Numbered from the stretch's first letter, positions 1 to 9,290 are shown. The stretch: DNA of 64,000 bases from JACCTH01 sp035253825 (GCA_035253825.1 DATFBM010000012.1:62001-126000); one strand, 5' to 3'. The notes: generated by a model not told the origin, from the letters alone. Made by a program: numbers and translations.

Positions 1-22
1 CCTCAAAAGTGGTAGCGAGCTC

Positions 23-439
23 CTAATGGGCGTACTGCTCCCTGGCCCGCTTGAAGCTGGCGGCGATCAGTTTCTCCAAGACCTTGGTGTCGACATCAGC
101 CAGCTTGTTGATGTAGAGACAGCCAACGCTGGTCGTGTGTTTGCCCAGGTCCTTCAGCAGTTCCGGGAAGTTCCGGGGATAGACGTAGAGGGTCAGGTTT
201 TGCTTGCGCGGCGAAAAACTGGCCAGCGGCCAGTCGCCCTCCTGCGAGCTGCGCTCCGACTTGTAGTGGTATACGCCGAAGCCGACAATGCTCGGCCCCC
301 ACATCTTGGGGTCCATTCCGGTAACACGCTTATAGATTTTGAGAAGCTCGAAGGCATCCCGGCGCCGGGTGTCGTTCTCCACGCTGTTTAGGAAGTCTTC
401 AACACTTGCGTCTGTGACCTTGGTCTTGAGTTCTGCCAT
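23..439 (-). CDS. DUF1801 (YdhG-like) family protein
   Basis: A 138-residue soluble protein with no signal peptide or membrane segment. The layout matches the DUF1801 family: an N-terminal helix with VEDFLNSV, the core motif GPSIVGFGVYHY, a phenylalanine-rich strand (LASFSPRKQNLTLYV), and a C-terminal LADVDTKVLEKLI segment. Family members are small iron-chaperone-like folds of poorly defined biochemical role, so no reaction is assigned. The ATG start gives the normal family length. The gene is convergent with nothing visible at the window edge, and its upstream neighbour on the same strand is the broken serine hydrolase. Confidence 0.85.
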   Translation of the reverse strand: MAELKTKVTDASVEDFLNSVENDTRRRDAFELLKIYKRVTGMDPKMWGPSIVGFGVYHYKSERSSQEGDWPLASFSPRKQNLTLYVYPRNFPELLKDLGKHTTSVGCLYINKLADVDTKVLEKLIAASFKRAREQYAH

Positions 440-503
440 GAGTCTTTGTCAAACCTTTCCTATCGCCACCGTAACACCGTGGAAAAGCTGGCCATAAAGC
501 CAG

Positions 504-2566
504 TCATACCCATCCCCAGCCGATCAGGTTCCAGGCAACGAGCTGGGCGACGAGGAAGATAGAGGTGAGGTAGAGGGCCAGGTTTTGCCGGAGGAATGAA
601 CCATCCCACCAATCCCTGAACCAACCGATGGCACCGACGCCGACGAAGGCCCCCGCCATCCCTGCGAACACCAACGGGACGTGTAACGCCAGCCGCTGGC
701 CCAGAGGCAATTCGAGCCAGCCGACAAAACCGGAATCGACGAGCCCGGGCAGCGCAGCGATCAGGGCGACGACCCCGAGGACAAAAAGGGAAACAACCGA
801 GGCAAGAGCCGCGGCCAGGCGCCGAGCGGCGAGATGGTCGCTCACAAGCGTTTGCCCGGTCCGGCGGCGGACGAAGGCTCGAGTGGCAGCTGCTGCAAGC
901 GAACCGATCGCCACCGCCCCGGCAAATGCCAGTGCGACCCACTGCCACTTTGCCGGACCCGAAGCTTTGATCAGCTCGATATTTCGCCATGTTGGAACGG
1001 GGCTCGCCAGGTCAAGTGTTTCACCGTCTTCGGAGAGAAAGAGGCCTTCGGAGATCTCGGTCAAGCGATGTTGGCCGGCAACGAACCATTCGCCAGTTTC
1101 GAGGTATGGCACCCCAGCCTCGACGAAAAACCGGGCGCTCGGCGTCATAGGGTCGATGACCTTCCACTGCCGCGCTCTGTACTCACCGGCGTAAGCAGCC
1201 CAACGGTCGGATTCATCTCCGACTGGCACGGTGGCGGCGGCGCGGACCAACGCCGGAAGGTCTCGGGGAAGTTGATAGCTGGCGAGCGGATCTGCTGGCC
1301 AGCCCTGATAGGGGAGCCTCTGCACTCGATCGGCGTAGACGCTCTGGGGCTGTCGAACGAGGGCAGTCAAAATCGACGCCGGGAGGTAGCCCTGGAGGGT
1401 GTGATCCGACGAGTTGGTCAGGACCGCGATGCCAAGTTGGAGTTGCGGAAGCCACCACAGATCAGACAGGAACCCGAATCCGCCGCCTCCATGACTGAAC
1501 AGGTCAGCCATATGCCCTGCGACCCACCTCGTTCGATCTACGCCGAGCGCGTACCCGAGAGGTGCATCCTCGTGGGGAGCGGGAACGGATCGCATCTCCC
1601 CGATCAATGCGGGGTTGAGAATGGTCCGCCCGTCAATAGTCCCGTCACCGAGTTGAAAGCTGAGAAAGCGGGCGAGGTCCTGCGCATTCGAATACATCCC
1701 CCCTGCCGCGGTCATCGGGACCTCGAGAGGGATCTTGGAAAGCGGAGGCACATGGCCGACGGCCCGATTGGCGTTTTTGCGAATGTCCTCGAGATCGAAA
1801 GAGCTGGCATACATCCCGATCGGCTCGAGGACCTTCTCGCGCATCAAGTTGGGGAAGGGTTGACCGTAGGCCCTTTGCAGGATGTAGCCGGCGAGGTCTA
1901 TGCCGAGGTTGGAGTAGGCGTAGCCAGTTCCAACGGGAAAGCGGAGCCAGGTATCAGAAATGCTCTCGACGTGTGAGTCGAAAGTGCCCGTAGCGAGTTC
2001 GAGATTGTTCCCGACTGGAGCCTCATGGGTGAAGCCCGCAGTATGGCTGAGCAACATCCTCAGCGTGATCTTGCGTTCGGCGTGCGCTTCGAAGGCACTG
2101 TTCACCGTGAACTCGGGCAGGTAAGTGACGATCGGCTCATCGAGATCAAGCAGGCCTTCCTGGACGGCAATCATCACTCCCGTTGCAGTGAAGACCTTTG
2201 ATATCGACTGAACGCTGAAGACTGTCTCGGTCGTCACAGGAATATCTCCGCCTCGCTCAGTTGACCAAAGCCCTCGATCCACAGCACCTCATCGCCGTCG
2301 ACAAGGACCAGTGCGAGCCCAGGAACCTTCTGTTCCGCCATGAGCTCGGGGATTTCCTCTCGGAAGCGAGCGATGATCGAAGAGACGGCTCCAACCGGCT
2401 CCGAACTCTGGGCCCAAGCTGGCCAACCGGCAATGAGAGTCGCCGCCGCCGCTACGACCAGGACGCCGCCAGTCAGGCGCGGTCTTCGCTCGCTGGGACT
2501 AGACCGGAAGAAATTCAACAAGCCTCTACCTATTCCAAGTGATCGAGCGCACGCCCGACCACTCAA
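504..2566 (-). pseudogene. Beta-lactamase-family serine hydrolase, split by a frameshift
   Basis: Two overlapping frames together make one class-C-like serine hydrolase. The N-terminal piece (2234-2566, probable TTG start) has a signal peptide ending near AWAQS and runs to the conserved strand VLWIEGFG. The C-terminal piece (504-2282) resumes at DIPVTTETVFSVQSISK with the catalytic SxxK (SISK), then YSN (YxN motif) and SHGG (HxG motif), and ends in about four membrane helices. Family proteins continue directly from GFG to the PVTxET strand, so a one-base shift lies between about 2234 and 2282. It may be a real lesion or a sequencing error. If intact, the product would be a membrane-anchored periplasmic or surface esterase/peptidase-like enzyme of unknown substrate. 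Confidence 0.8.
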
Positions 2567-2646
2567 GATTCATCCGCCGGCGAGGAATCTCCTAGAGGCG
2601 AATGGCACGAGGTAAGAAGGTTCAACCAGAACTCTGACAAAAGAAA

Positions 2647-2669
2647 AGGGCCCGGTCAGCCCGGGCCCT
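2647..2669 (-). terminator. Rho-independent terminator
   Basis: A perfect 9-bp GC stem (AGGGCCCGG/CCGGGCCCT) with a 5-nt loop. On the minus strand it is followed by TTTCTTTT. It sits 26 bp after the stop of the membrane-protein gene at 2695-3234, which it should terminate. Confidence 0.85.
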
Positions 2670-2694
2670 CTTCTTGATGAGTCGGATGCTCTTT

Positions 2695-3234
2695 CTAGGC
2701 GATTAGGGCCTTGCGCAGGGAGAGGAAGGTCACTCCCGAAGCGATGAGTGCGATTCCGACCACCAGGGCGAAAGCCGAGAGTGCGTAAGCCAGAAGGCCA
2801 AGGTTGAGAGCGGTCATCAGGCTCGTGGCATTGATCCAGCTAGCCCTCGCCGCGTTGGGCACCATGACGGGCTGTCCGTCTTCGCCAACGACCTCGTTCC
2901 CCGCCTCGTCGACCTGGGGGACCTGGCGAGGCATCTCGGAGTAGCGCAGCCCCTCAGTGCTGTCTAGCTGATGGTGCTCGATGATGGCGGACTGGGCATA
3001 CATGCTCATCGGCCCTCGCACCGGCACCTCAGGGAAGATCGCGTCGTCAGGGGTCGTTATGTCCTCCTCGACTGCCTGACTCCAGGTGTAGACCGCTCCG
3101 AAAACACCGCCGGCGAACGATCCGATCCCGACCACCAGGGTGAGAATTCCAACGATCGCTAGAAGCCGGCGACGTGCGTGCCCCGTACGTTCATCGAGAG
3201 CCTTGGTGGCTCTCCTCTCGACAACGGTTGTCAT
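2695..3234 (-). CDS. Two-TM membrane protein of the family often labelled 'LigA'
   Basis: The protein has 179 residues if started at the ATG at 3234, which follows a strong AGGAGG; a longer frame reaches 3270 without such a site. It has a cytoplasmic N-terminus, a TM helix near residues 25-45, an extracytoplasmic segment with GPMSMYAQSAIIEHHQLDST and GLRYSEMPRQ, and a TM helix near 150-175. This arrangement is known from actinobacterial membrane proteins that databases misname 'aromatic ring-opening dioxygenase LigA'; no dioxygenase feature is present. It is paralogous to the protein at 13084-13497 (shared GPxSxYxxxxIIxxHxLDxTxGLRYxE). It is divergent from 3412-3873, with paired DevR-like boxes between them and a terminator after it. 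The function is unknown. Confidence 0.8.
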   Translation of the reverse strand: MTTVVERRATKALDERTGHARRRLLAIVGILTLVVGIGSFAGGVFGAVYTWSQAVEEDITTPDDAIFPEVPVRGPMSMYAQSAIIEHHQLDSTEGLRYSEMPRQVPQVDEAGNEVVGEDGQPVMVPNAARASWINATSLMTALNLGLLAYALSAFALVVGIALIASGVTFLSLRKALIA

Positions 3235-3304
3235 CGTGTCCTCCTTTTGAACACTTTCGAAAACTGACAATGTCAGTGTTCAAGGTCAGGGGCTCCCCCG
3301 GTAG

Positions 3305-3340
3305 GGCCGGCAGGTCCCTATGGCTCGGGACCTGTGGCCC
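3305..3340. promoter_or_regulatory. Paired DevR/DosR-like boxes (site A)
   Basis: Two 14-mers start 22 bp apart: GGCCGGCAGGTCCC (3305-3318, good right half only) and GGGACCTGTGGCCC (3327-3340, both halves). The second fits GGGNCNNNNGNCCC, the core of the mycobacterial DosR box. The pair lies about 70-107 bp upstream of both divergent genes (starts 3234 and 3412), so it could serve either. Binding is inferred, not shown. Confidence 0.6.
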
Positions 3341-3411
3341 TATTGCGTGAGGTCACTAGCTGCCAATTTCGGTTTGGGAATGACCAGGCAAGGCATGTCA
3401 GGCACCTAGCG

Positions 3412-3873
3412 ATGCTCGTCTACTACTTCGGACACGTCGAGGGCACTCTGGCCGAGGTTGCCCTACTGATCAGCGATTCCCAAAGCGACCTCTCAGCCTG
3501 GGCTCGGTTGGCCGTCAGGCATGGAGAGGAATTGACAACCCGCCTCAACGCTGGGCCTTTTATGCCCGCCAAAGAGGTGCATATCGACGTGGGGAGGGCT
3601 GAGCGCCGTTCGGGTTCGGTGGTAATTCCCATCAAGTGGCAGGCGACGGGAGCGGAAGCTCTTTTCCCGGAGATGAACGCTGATCTGGTTCTTCAGCCCA
3701 TTGGCCATATGTACGTCCAGGTGGTATTCAGAGGTTCCTATGACCCGCCATTCGGGGGGATCGGACGTTTGCTCGATCGGGCGCTGATGCATCGACTGGC
3801 TGAAGCCAGCGTCAAGTCATTCGTCGATCAGTTGTGCACCGCGGTCAACGAGCGCTCTAACGGAACCTCTTAG
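3412..3873 (+). CDS. Conserved hypothetical protein, paralogue of 15000-15491
   Basis: The 153-residue protein starts MLVYYFGHVEG at ATG 3412, the same position as the MFVYYFVHVE start of its paralogue. The paralogues also share KEVxxxVGxxxxRxGxxxxPIxWxATGxxALFPxxxADLV and RYxPPFGxxGRLLDxALxHRLAEAxVKxFxxxL. The alternating beta-strand pattern, single long C-terminal helix and PPFG loop suggest a SRPBCC/START-like ligand-binding fold, but that is inference. There is no signal or TM segment. It is divergent from the LigA-like membrane protein across the site A boxes and convergent with the devR-like gene, overlapping its end by 4 bp. Confidence 0.75.
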   Translation: MLVYYFGHVEGTLAEVALLISDSQSDLSAWARLAVRHGEELTTRLNAGPFMPAKEVHIDVGRAERRSGSVVIPIKWQATGAEALFPEMNADLVLQPIGHMYVQVVFRGSYDPPFGGIGRLLDRALMHRLAEASVKSFVDQLCTAVNERSNGTS

Positions 3874-4601
3874 CGGGAAATCCGGCGCCGCCACTCGGAT
3901 GGCGGGTATTGGTGACTGGATTGAGCTTCAATCCGAGCCAGGTGAGCGGCCGCGCCAGCACGATGACCAATGCCCATCTTGGTCAGCAGGTTGGAGACGT
4001 AGTTCTTGACCGTCTTCTCAGCCAGAAAGAGATTGTCAGCGATTTCTCGGTTCGTTCTTCCGGCGGTGATTTGCTGAAGGATGATCCTCTCGCGCTGGGT
4101 CAGCCTCGCCAGCAGCGGGTCGTCGGGCAAACGACTGGCCTGGGTTGTTGGCGCGTCCCTGAACACTGTGTCACCAGCGGCCACTCGCCTGATGTCGTCG
4201 AGCAAATCGAACTCCTGAACGCGCTTGAGTACAAAGCCTGCCACACCCTCTCGTCGGGCGGCCTCGAGCGCTTGCTGGTCAGCAAATCCGGTCAAGATGA
4301 GAATTCGCGAGTTGGGAGAAACCCTGCGGGCTGCCCGACATACCTCAAGACCGGAACCATCTGGAAGGTCGAGGTCAACCACGATTACATCGGGTTCGTG
4401 GATCCCGATGCGGCGAATGGCGTCTGCCACGCTGGCGGCCTCAGCCACAACTTGGAAGTCGGCCGTTGCTTCGATGAGCGTGCGCAGTCCATGACGCACC
4501 AGATCGTGGTCGTCGACGAGCATCACCCGGGTTGGTGTATGGTCGCTTCCCCTTCCGGGTGCGTCAGGTGCAACGCGAGGAAGGTCAGTTGTGTTGACCA
4601 T
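3870..4601 (-). CDS. devR: NarL/FixJ response regulator, DevR/DosR-like
   Basis: Receiver domain at about residues 24-140 with the acidic pair DD (30-31), phospho-acceptor D76 in DVIVVDLDLPDG, and the conserved lysine in FVLKR. A LuxR-type helix-turn-helix follows at the C-terminus: LTQRERIILQQITAGRTNRE and AEKTVKNYVSNLLTKMGI. The AEKTVKNYVS signature is characteristic of the DevR/DosR branch. The reading frame overlaps the upstream CBS gene (4585-4998) by 17 bp, so the two form an operon behind the site B boxes, which implies autoregulation. A second regulator of the same type lies at 19495-20157 beside a kinase. This one has no adjacent kinase, so its partner is probably the DevS-like protein at 18329-19450. 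Confidence 0.88.
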   Translation of the reverse strand: MVNTTDLPRVAPDAPGRGSDHTPTRVMLVDDHDLVRHGLRTLIEATADFQVVAEAASVADAIRRIGIHEPDVIVVDLDLPDGSGLEVCRAARRVSPNSRILILTGFADQQALEAARREGVAGFVLKRVQEFDLLDDIRRVAAGDTVFRDAPTTQASRLPDDPLLARLTQRERIILQQITAGRTNREIADNLFLAEKTVKNYVSNLLTKMGIGHRAGAAAHLARIEAQSSHQYPPSEWRRRISR

Positions 4602-4998
4602 ATGCCGACTTTCGGCTCAACACCCCTGCTTCCCCGGTTATGGACCACATGATGTCTTTCATGCTCACCATCCCGAGAAGCTTGCCGCCGTCAGCCACCG
4701 GCAGGTGCCGGTAGCCAGCCGCCAGCATCCATTCGGCGGCGTCCGTTACCTCGATGTCGGGCTCCATCGAATCGGGGTCTCGGGTCATGTACTCGCTGGT
4801 TTGCGTGGTTTCGGGATCTCGTCCCTCTGCAACTGCCCGGACAACGTCTCGCTCCGAAATGATCCCAACCAGATAGTCATGCATCGTTATGGCGAGGGCT
4901 CCGTGTTCCTCGGCGACCATGCGCCGCGCCACATCAGCTATGGATGTGTCCATTCCGCAGGTCTGAACCGGGCGGACCATTACTTCGCTAACCAACAT
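4585..4998 (-). CDS. CBS-domain pair protein (hypoxic response protein-like)
   Basis: A 137-residue protein of two tandem CBS domains. The first begins LVSEVMVRPVQTC and includes GALAITMHDYLVGIISERDVVRA; the second begins SEYMTRDPDSMEPDIEV and ends YRHLPVADGGKLLGMVSMKDI. Stand-alone CBS pairs bind adenine nucleotides or related ligands. In mycobacteria a protein of this type (Rv2626c, Hrp1) is a DosR target. It is the first gene of an operon with the downstream DevR-like regulator, with paired DevR-like boxes 56-91 bp upstream. The gene at 23019-23414 is a close paralogue, also behind paired boxes. Confidence 0.88.
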   Translation of the reverse strand: MLVSEVMVRPVQTCGMDTSIADVARRMVAEEHGALAITMHDYLVGIISERDVVRAVAEGRDPETTQTSEYMTRDPDSMEPDIEVTDAAEWMLAAGYRHLPVADGGKLLGMVSMKDIMWSITGEAGVLSRKSAYGQHN

Positions 4999-5053
4999 AT
5001 CAAAACCTCCTAGAGCACCTCCGATTATCTCCCTCGGCCGTATCCGCCGCCAG

Positions 5054-5089
5054 GATGCAAAGGTCCCCGCCCGTAGGGCCGTTCGACCC
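5054..5089 (-). promoter_or_regulatory. Paired DevR/DosR-like boxes (site B)
   Basis: GATGCAAAGGTCCC (5054-5067) and GGGCCGTTCGACCC (5076-5089) start exactly 22 bp apart. The second is a near-perfect GGGNCNNNNGNCCC palindrome; the first keeps the C, G and CCC positions. They lie 56-91 bp upstream of the CBS-devR operon. The gene on the other side (start 5220) is more distant. Confidence 0.65.
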
Positions 5090-5219
5090 TTAGGGCTGTC
5101 TTGGTCGCTCAGAACTGGATGCCAGTCAGGACCTTCGCCTCTGTGCAGTCGTGCACGCTTTGCGCCACCTTGACACCGACGGGGCCCCCCAAAAGGCCTC
5201 TCAGAAAGGAGGTGATCTT

Positions 5220-5561
5220 GTGACGCTGTTACTTGAACGAGAAAAGCGAACTGAGATCACCCGGAGCCCGGTCCGCCATATGACCGAATGGGTGCTTGGC
5301 CTGGCCGGGGTGGTAGCGGCCGCAGTGGGTGTGTGGATGTACTACGTCCCGACTGATTGGTTCCTCGGAAACCTTGTCGAGGGTTGGTACCTAGGCATGT
5401 TTGCGGGAGCCGGTCTTCTTCTGTTCGCCGCCTTCGCGGTGCTCACCCGAAAGGCGTACGTCGTACACCGAGACTGGACAGCCACGGCTGTCTGGGCGGC
5501 AGGGTTCGCGATCGCCGCCCTCACGGGTGCGGTGGTGTTCGGCCTGATCTGGATGCTCTGA
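5220..5561 (+). CDS. Small three-TM membrane protein
   Basis: The GTG start at 5220 is chosen because AAAGGAGGTG lies directly upstream. The product has 113 residues: a short charged N-terminus (LLLEREKRTEITRSP), then TM helices at about 23-43, 56-75 and 91-112, joined by a loop YYVPTDWFLGNLVEG and a basic turn TRKAYVVHRDW. I do not recognise the family. It is followed 12 bp later by a strong terminator, so it is monocistronic. It lies within the stress island, between two genes behind DevR-like boxes. Confidence 0.7.
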   Translation: MTLLLEREKRTEITRSPVRHMTEWVLGLAGVVAAAVGVWMYYVPTDWFLGNLVEGWYLGMFAGAGLLLFAAFAVLTRKAYVVHRDWTATAVWAAGFAIAALTGAVVFGLIWML

Positions 5562-5573
5562 TCCCCAACGCCC

Positions 5574-5607
5574 AAGGATCCGGGGACCCTGTGGGCCCCG
5601 GATCCTT
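5574..5607 (+). terminator. Rho-independent terminator
   Basis: A perfect 12-bp stem (AAGGATCCGGGG/CCCCGGATCCTT) with a 10-nt loop, followed by TGCTTCTG. It lies 13 bp after the stop of the small membrane-protein gene. Confidence 0.8.
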
Positions 5608-5620
5608 TGCTTCTGTGTCG

Positions 5621-5656
5621 TGGCCCTCTGGCCCTAGGCGGAGGGCCGTTTGGCTC
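5621..5656 (+). promoter_or_regulatory. Paired DevR/DosR-like boxes (site C)
   Basis: TGGCCCTCTGGCCC (5621-5634) and GGGCCGTTTGGCTC (5643-5656) start exactly 22 bp apart. Both keep C at position 5 and G at position 10 of the GGGNCNNNNGNCCC pattern. They lie 59-94 bp upstream of the universal stress protein start at 5715. Confidence 0.62.
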
Positions 5657-5714
5657 TAGCGCGAGTGCTGGCCCCCTCAGCAAGCTGGTGGCAGCCAAAT
5701 CAAAGGAGATGTCC

Positions 5715-6530
5715 ATGACTAGCTTGCCAAGGCGTCCCTATCGCAGTGTCATTGTCGCTACGGACGGTTCCCGCCTGTCCCGTTCGGCACTGGCCGGGGG
5801 GGCGCTACTCGCCTCCCAATCCAAGGCCGAGCTCTATGTCTTTCATGCCGCGACAAGTCTCGACGTCGAGCAATCTGTCCTGGATCAGGCCGCCGAAGTG
5901 CTCGGGATCCAAGAGCACAAGATGGTAGTTAGGGACCTCGACTTTGAGTCGACACCGGCCGAGATGATTGCGGAGTTCGCCCGCGAGCTTGGTGAGGAAA
6001 CGATGGTGGCGGTCGGTACCCACGGCCGAGGGGGAGTCGGCCTTTCCGTACTCGGATCGACTGCCATTGATCTCTTGGCTCGCGCCAGCCAGCCAATCAT
6101 CGCCTACGGACCGGAATCGAACTCTCCCATAGAAATCGCCAGAGTGGTGGCGTGCGTCGATGGCTCGGAGTTCTCCGAATTGAGCATCGGGGAGGCGGCA
6201 AGGTGGGCTAACGCTCTCGCCGTTCCACTTTGGGTAATTCAGGTGGTTCGACCATACATGCCCGCCAAGATGGGCGTCTTCGAGACTGCATATGTCCACA
6301 ACCTCGCAAAGGAAGTCGTAGGGCTCCAAGAGAAAGTGGAGTGGGACGTGCTTCACTCACCCTCCCCCGCCCACTCGATTCTCGACATGTATGGAAAGGA
6401 CTCGGCGACCATGCTGGTGATGGCTACTCATGGGCGCACCGGGTTAGAGCGACTGCTGCTCGGGAGCGTTGCGACCGGCGTGGTGAAAGGAGCCTGGGGC
6501 CCCGTCGTCCTGGTCTGCCCTCCTCAATAG
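5715..6530 (+). CDS. Universal stress protein with two UspA domains
   Basis: 271 residues from the ATG at 5715, which is six bases after AAGGAG; the ATG at 5709 is too close to it. Two tandem UspA folds are present, each with the ATP-binding loop: GTHGRGGVGLSVLGSTA in the first half and ATHGRTGLERLLLGSVA in the second. Duplicated USPs of this length that bind ATP include mycobacterial Rv2623, a DosR-regulon protein that slows growth. The gene stands alone behind the site C boxes. It is convergent with the CtpF-like operon (end 6573). Confidence 0.9.
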   Translation: MTSLPRRPYRSVIVATDGSRLSRSALAGGALLASQSKAELYVFHAATSLDVEQSVLDQAAEVLGIQEHKMVVRDLDFESTPAEMIAEFARELGEETMVAVGTHGRGGVGLSVLGSTAIDLLARASQPIIAYGPESNSPIEIARVVACVDGSEFSELSIGEAARWANALAVPLWVIQVVRPYMPAKMGVFETAYVHNLAKEVVGLQEKVEWDVLHSPSPAHSILDMYGKDSATMLVMATHGRTGLERLLLGSVATGVVKGAWGPVVLVCPPQ

Positions 6531-6572
6531 GGATCAGCGCACTCATCGCCACCCACACGATGGTGTAGTTCC

Positions 6573-9290
6573 CTACCGGCGTCGTTGCAGCATCAGGGCC
6601 AATATCACCACGGGTAAAAGTCCGCCGAGAGCCGAGATGAGCCATGCCTGACTGTCCATCCTCACCACTCCAAAGACGTCGCGAAAAGGGCCCACAATGG
6701 TTCCGATCTGCAGCAGTAGACCCGCCGCGGCCGCCGCGGCAAGACGTGGGTTGAAGTGGTTGCTCCCGGCGGGAAGGCGCACGACGTAGGCGTACAGGAG
6801 GTGAGCGGCGACCAGTGCAGTAAACATCGAAGTCCGGGCCTCTTCCCAACTTCCTCCACTATTTCGAACTGCGATCAATGCCGCTATCGCTCCCCCGGCC
6901 AGCACTAGCGCCCGGATTCCCAGCACCGCCAGCCGCCTCATAGAAAGGAGTTGGGTCGCCGACGAGAAAGCTGAACGATAGAGCAGGTCCTCGCGGTGAC
7001 GGTCGAAACCGAGCGCCAACGCGGGCAGGCCATCGGTCAGCAGGTTGATCCAAAGAAGCTGGAGGGGAAACAAGGGAATCCCCAAGTCGGGAAAAAAGGC
7101 GAGCCCAGCGAGCAAGACTGATATTTCAGAGAGGTTTCCACCGACCAAGTAGTCGATGACCTTCCTGATGTTGTCGAATATCCCTCGGCCTTCACGGATT
7201 GCTCTGGTAACCAGGTTGAGGTCGTCGTCGGTGATGACAAGGTCGGCCGCCTCTCGGGCTACCTGGCTGCCACCGCGGCCCATGGCGACTCCGATGTTGG
7301 CCCGACGGAGGGCTGGAGCATCGTTCACTCCGTCGCCCGTCACTGCAACTACGTGGCCGATTGATTGAAATGCTTCCACCAAGTCGAGCTTTTGCTCCGG
7401 ATCAACTCGTGCGTAGACCCGCACCGAACCGAGATCAGCGGGTACGCCATCCGCTCGCAGCTGGCTGCCGGTCAGAACCTCACCGTCGCCAGAGGGCAAT
7501 CCTGCAGATCGGGCTATTGCCGAAGCGGTGCCGACGTGGTCACCCGTCACCATTATCAGCTGGACTCCGGCGTCCGTCACGTTTTTCACCGCTTCAGCAG
7601 CTTCTGCCCTGAGGGGATCGTGCAAGGCCACCAACGCCACGTAGACCAGGTCGCTTTCGGCGGCGGCCAAGTCGGATGGGAAGTAGTCCATTGTGCGGGT
7701 GGCGAGCGCCAGGACTCGCGAGCCGGCGGCGGCGAGCCCATCAACTGTTTCAAGCACTCTCGAGCGGTCTTGATCGGTCAAGGGTCTCGAGCCGCTCCCA
7801 TCTGTCAACACAGACCCGCTGGCCGAAAGAACGGCCTCCGGCGCCCCTTTGGTCAGCAGCTCGAATCCGCCCGCGGCCTCGTGGAGAGTGCTCATCATCT
7901 TCCGGCGGGAGTCGAATGGCAGATTTCCGACCCTAGGAAGAGCCTCCCGCAAGTGCTGGATTTCGGCTGGGTCGAATGCCTCCAATAGCGCGACTTCGAC
8001 CGGGTCGCCTTGGGGGGGATCAGTCGTCGCGTCATTGCACAGGGCACACACGCGCAGAACGCGGTCACGCAGGGCGCCGGTGGGCTGCCCGAGGGTGAAT
8101 CCCGCCTCTCCGGCAATGACTCCCGACATCCGCAGCCGGTTTTGCGTGAGGGTGCCGGTCTTGTCGGTCAACAGCACGGTAGTTGAGCCAAGGGTTTCGA
8201 CCGCCGGCAGGTTGCGCACTATGGCGCCGTGGCGCGCCATGCGGCTCACTCCCAGGGCGAGGCTCAGGGTGACCACCGTTGGAAGTCCTTCGGGGACCGC
8301 CGCAACGGCCAATGCCACAGCCCCGAGAAAGGCTTGCTCCACCGCGTCGCTATTTCCCTGCAGGCGGAGGAGAATCAAGAAGAATACGAACAGTGCGATC
8401 GCAATAGCAGCCTGACCAAGCCGGGCTGAAAGCGATGCCAGCTGCCTTTGAAGCGGTGTCGGCGGCGACTCCCTCTGGAGATGGCTGGCCACGCGCCCGA
8501 CTTCCGTGTGCCGTCCCGTCGCTATAACCACGCCGCGCCCCGAGCCGGCGGTCACCAAGGTCCCCGCGTAGGCCAGCCATGTTCGGTCGCCGAGGGGCAA
8601 AGTTATGTCACCGTCCGGGGCTGGACCCTTCGCGACTGCAAGGGATTCACCGGTCAAAGCAGATTCATCCACCTCAAGCGACCAGCTGTCGGTGATCCAC
8701 AAGTCAGCGGCAACGCGATCTCCTGCCGCCAGGAGCACCACGTCGCCCGGCACCACTTCCGCTGCCGGGATGGTGATGGCCTTTCCTGAGCGCATAACGA
8801 CGGCCGCTGGCGCCGCCGCCGAACGTAACGCTTCCAGCGCGGACTCAGCCCTCTCCTCCTGGACCATGGCGATGACGATGTTGAGAATCACAATCGCGGT
8901 GATCGCCACGGCATCTCTTGGATGCCTGAGGGCAACAAGACTCACCATGGCAGCTGCCACCAGCAACAAGGACATCGGCTCGCGGACGTGGCTCCAAATG
9001 CGCCTGCCTAGCGACGCCCGAGCCGCCGTCGGCAGCTCGTTGCGCCCATTGGCGAGGCGATCGGACGCCTCCGCACCAGTGAGACCCGCTTCGACGTCGG
9101 CCTTCAAGCTCTCGAGGACTTCGTCCAGTTTGGCCCGGGTTTCCCCCCCGGAATGAGAACCAGTCATGGCGGAAAGAGCATGACCAAGGACGTCGACCGG
9201 GTCAAAAGTCGCCTGGTCGCCGGAGGAAGGCCCGTATGTCGCAGCGGACAACGGCCTAGCTACAGAGGCTTCACCACGAGCACGTCGCAC
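6573..9290 (-). CDS. ctpF: Cation-transporting P-type ATPase (P2 type, CtpF-like)
   Basis: 905 residues with all P-type ATPase hallmarks: N-terminal cation-ATPase domain, TGES (213-216) in the actuator, PEGLP (333-337) in M4, phosphorylation site DKTGTLT with D376, MVTGDH, and the hinge GDGVNDAPAL. PEGLP in M4 and NLSEIS in M6 point to Ca2+/Mn2+-type P2 pumps, as in mycobacterial CtpF, a DosR-regulon member. Ion specificity is inferred. The GTG at 9290 overlaps the end of the USP gene; an ATG at 9167 (MTGSHSGGE) fits the family N-terminus better and may be the true start. It is the last gene of the operon PPOX - flavodoxin - USP - ATPase, behind the site D boxes. Confidence 0.9.
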   Translation of the reverse strand: MRRARGEASVARPLSAATYGPSSGDQATFDPVDVLGHALSAMTGSHSGGETRAKLDEVLESLKADVEAGLTGAEASDRLANGRNELPTAARASLGRRIWSHVREPMSLLLVAAAMVSLVALRHPRDAVAITAIVILNIVIAMVQEERAESALEALRSAAAPAAVVMRSGKAITIPAAEVVPGDVVLLAAGDRVAADLWITDSWSLEVDESALTGESLAVAKGPAPDGDITLPLGDRTWLAYAGTLVTAGSGRGVVIATGRHTEVGRVASHLQRESPPTPLQRQLASLSARLGQAAIAIALFVFFLILLRLQGNSDAVEQAFLGAVALAVAAVPEGLPTVVTLSLALGVSRMARHGAIVRNLPAVETLGSTTVLLTDKTGTLTQNRLRMSGVIAGEAGFTLGQPTGALRDRVLRVCALCNDATTDPPQGDPVEVALLEAFDPAEIQHLREALPRVGNLPFDSRRKMMSTLHEAAGGFELLTKGAPEAVLSASGSVLTDGSGSRPLTDQDRSRVLETVDGLAAAGSRVLALATRTMDYFPSDLAAAESDLVYVALVALHDPLRAEAAEAVKNVTDAGVQLIMVTGDHVGTASAIARSAGLPSGDGEVLTGSQLRADGVPADLGSVRVYARVDPEQKLDLVEAFQSIGHVVAVTGDGVNDAPALRRANIGVAMGRGGSQVAREAADLVITDDDLNLVTRAIREGRGIFDNIRKVIDYLVGGNLSEISVLLAGLAFFPDLGIPLFPLQLLWINLLTDGLPALALGFDRHREDLLYRSAFSSATQLLSMRRLAVLGIRALVLAGGAIAALIAVRNSGGSWEEARTSMFTALVAAHLLYAYVVRLPAGSNHFNPRLAAAAAAGLLLQIGTIVGPFRDVFGVVRMDSQAWLISALGGLLPVVILALMLQRRR

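Noticed and set aside
834..1976. A 380-codon plus-strand open frame
   Set aside because: It is the antisense shadow of the serine hydrolase gene, which has clear catalytic motifs on the minus strand; the translation is Arg/Gly/Pro-rich and has no domain.
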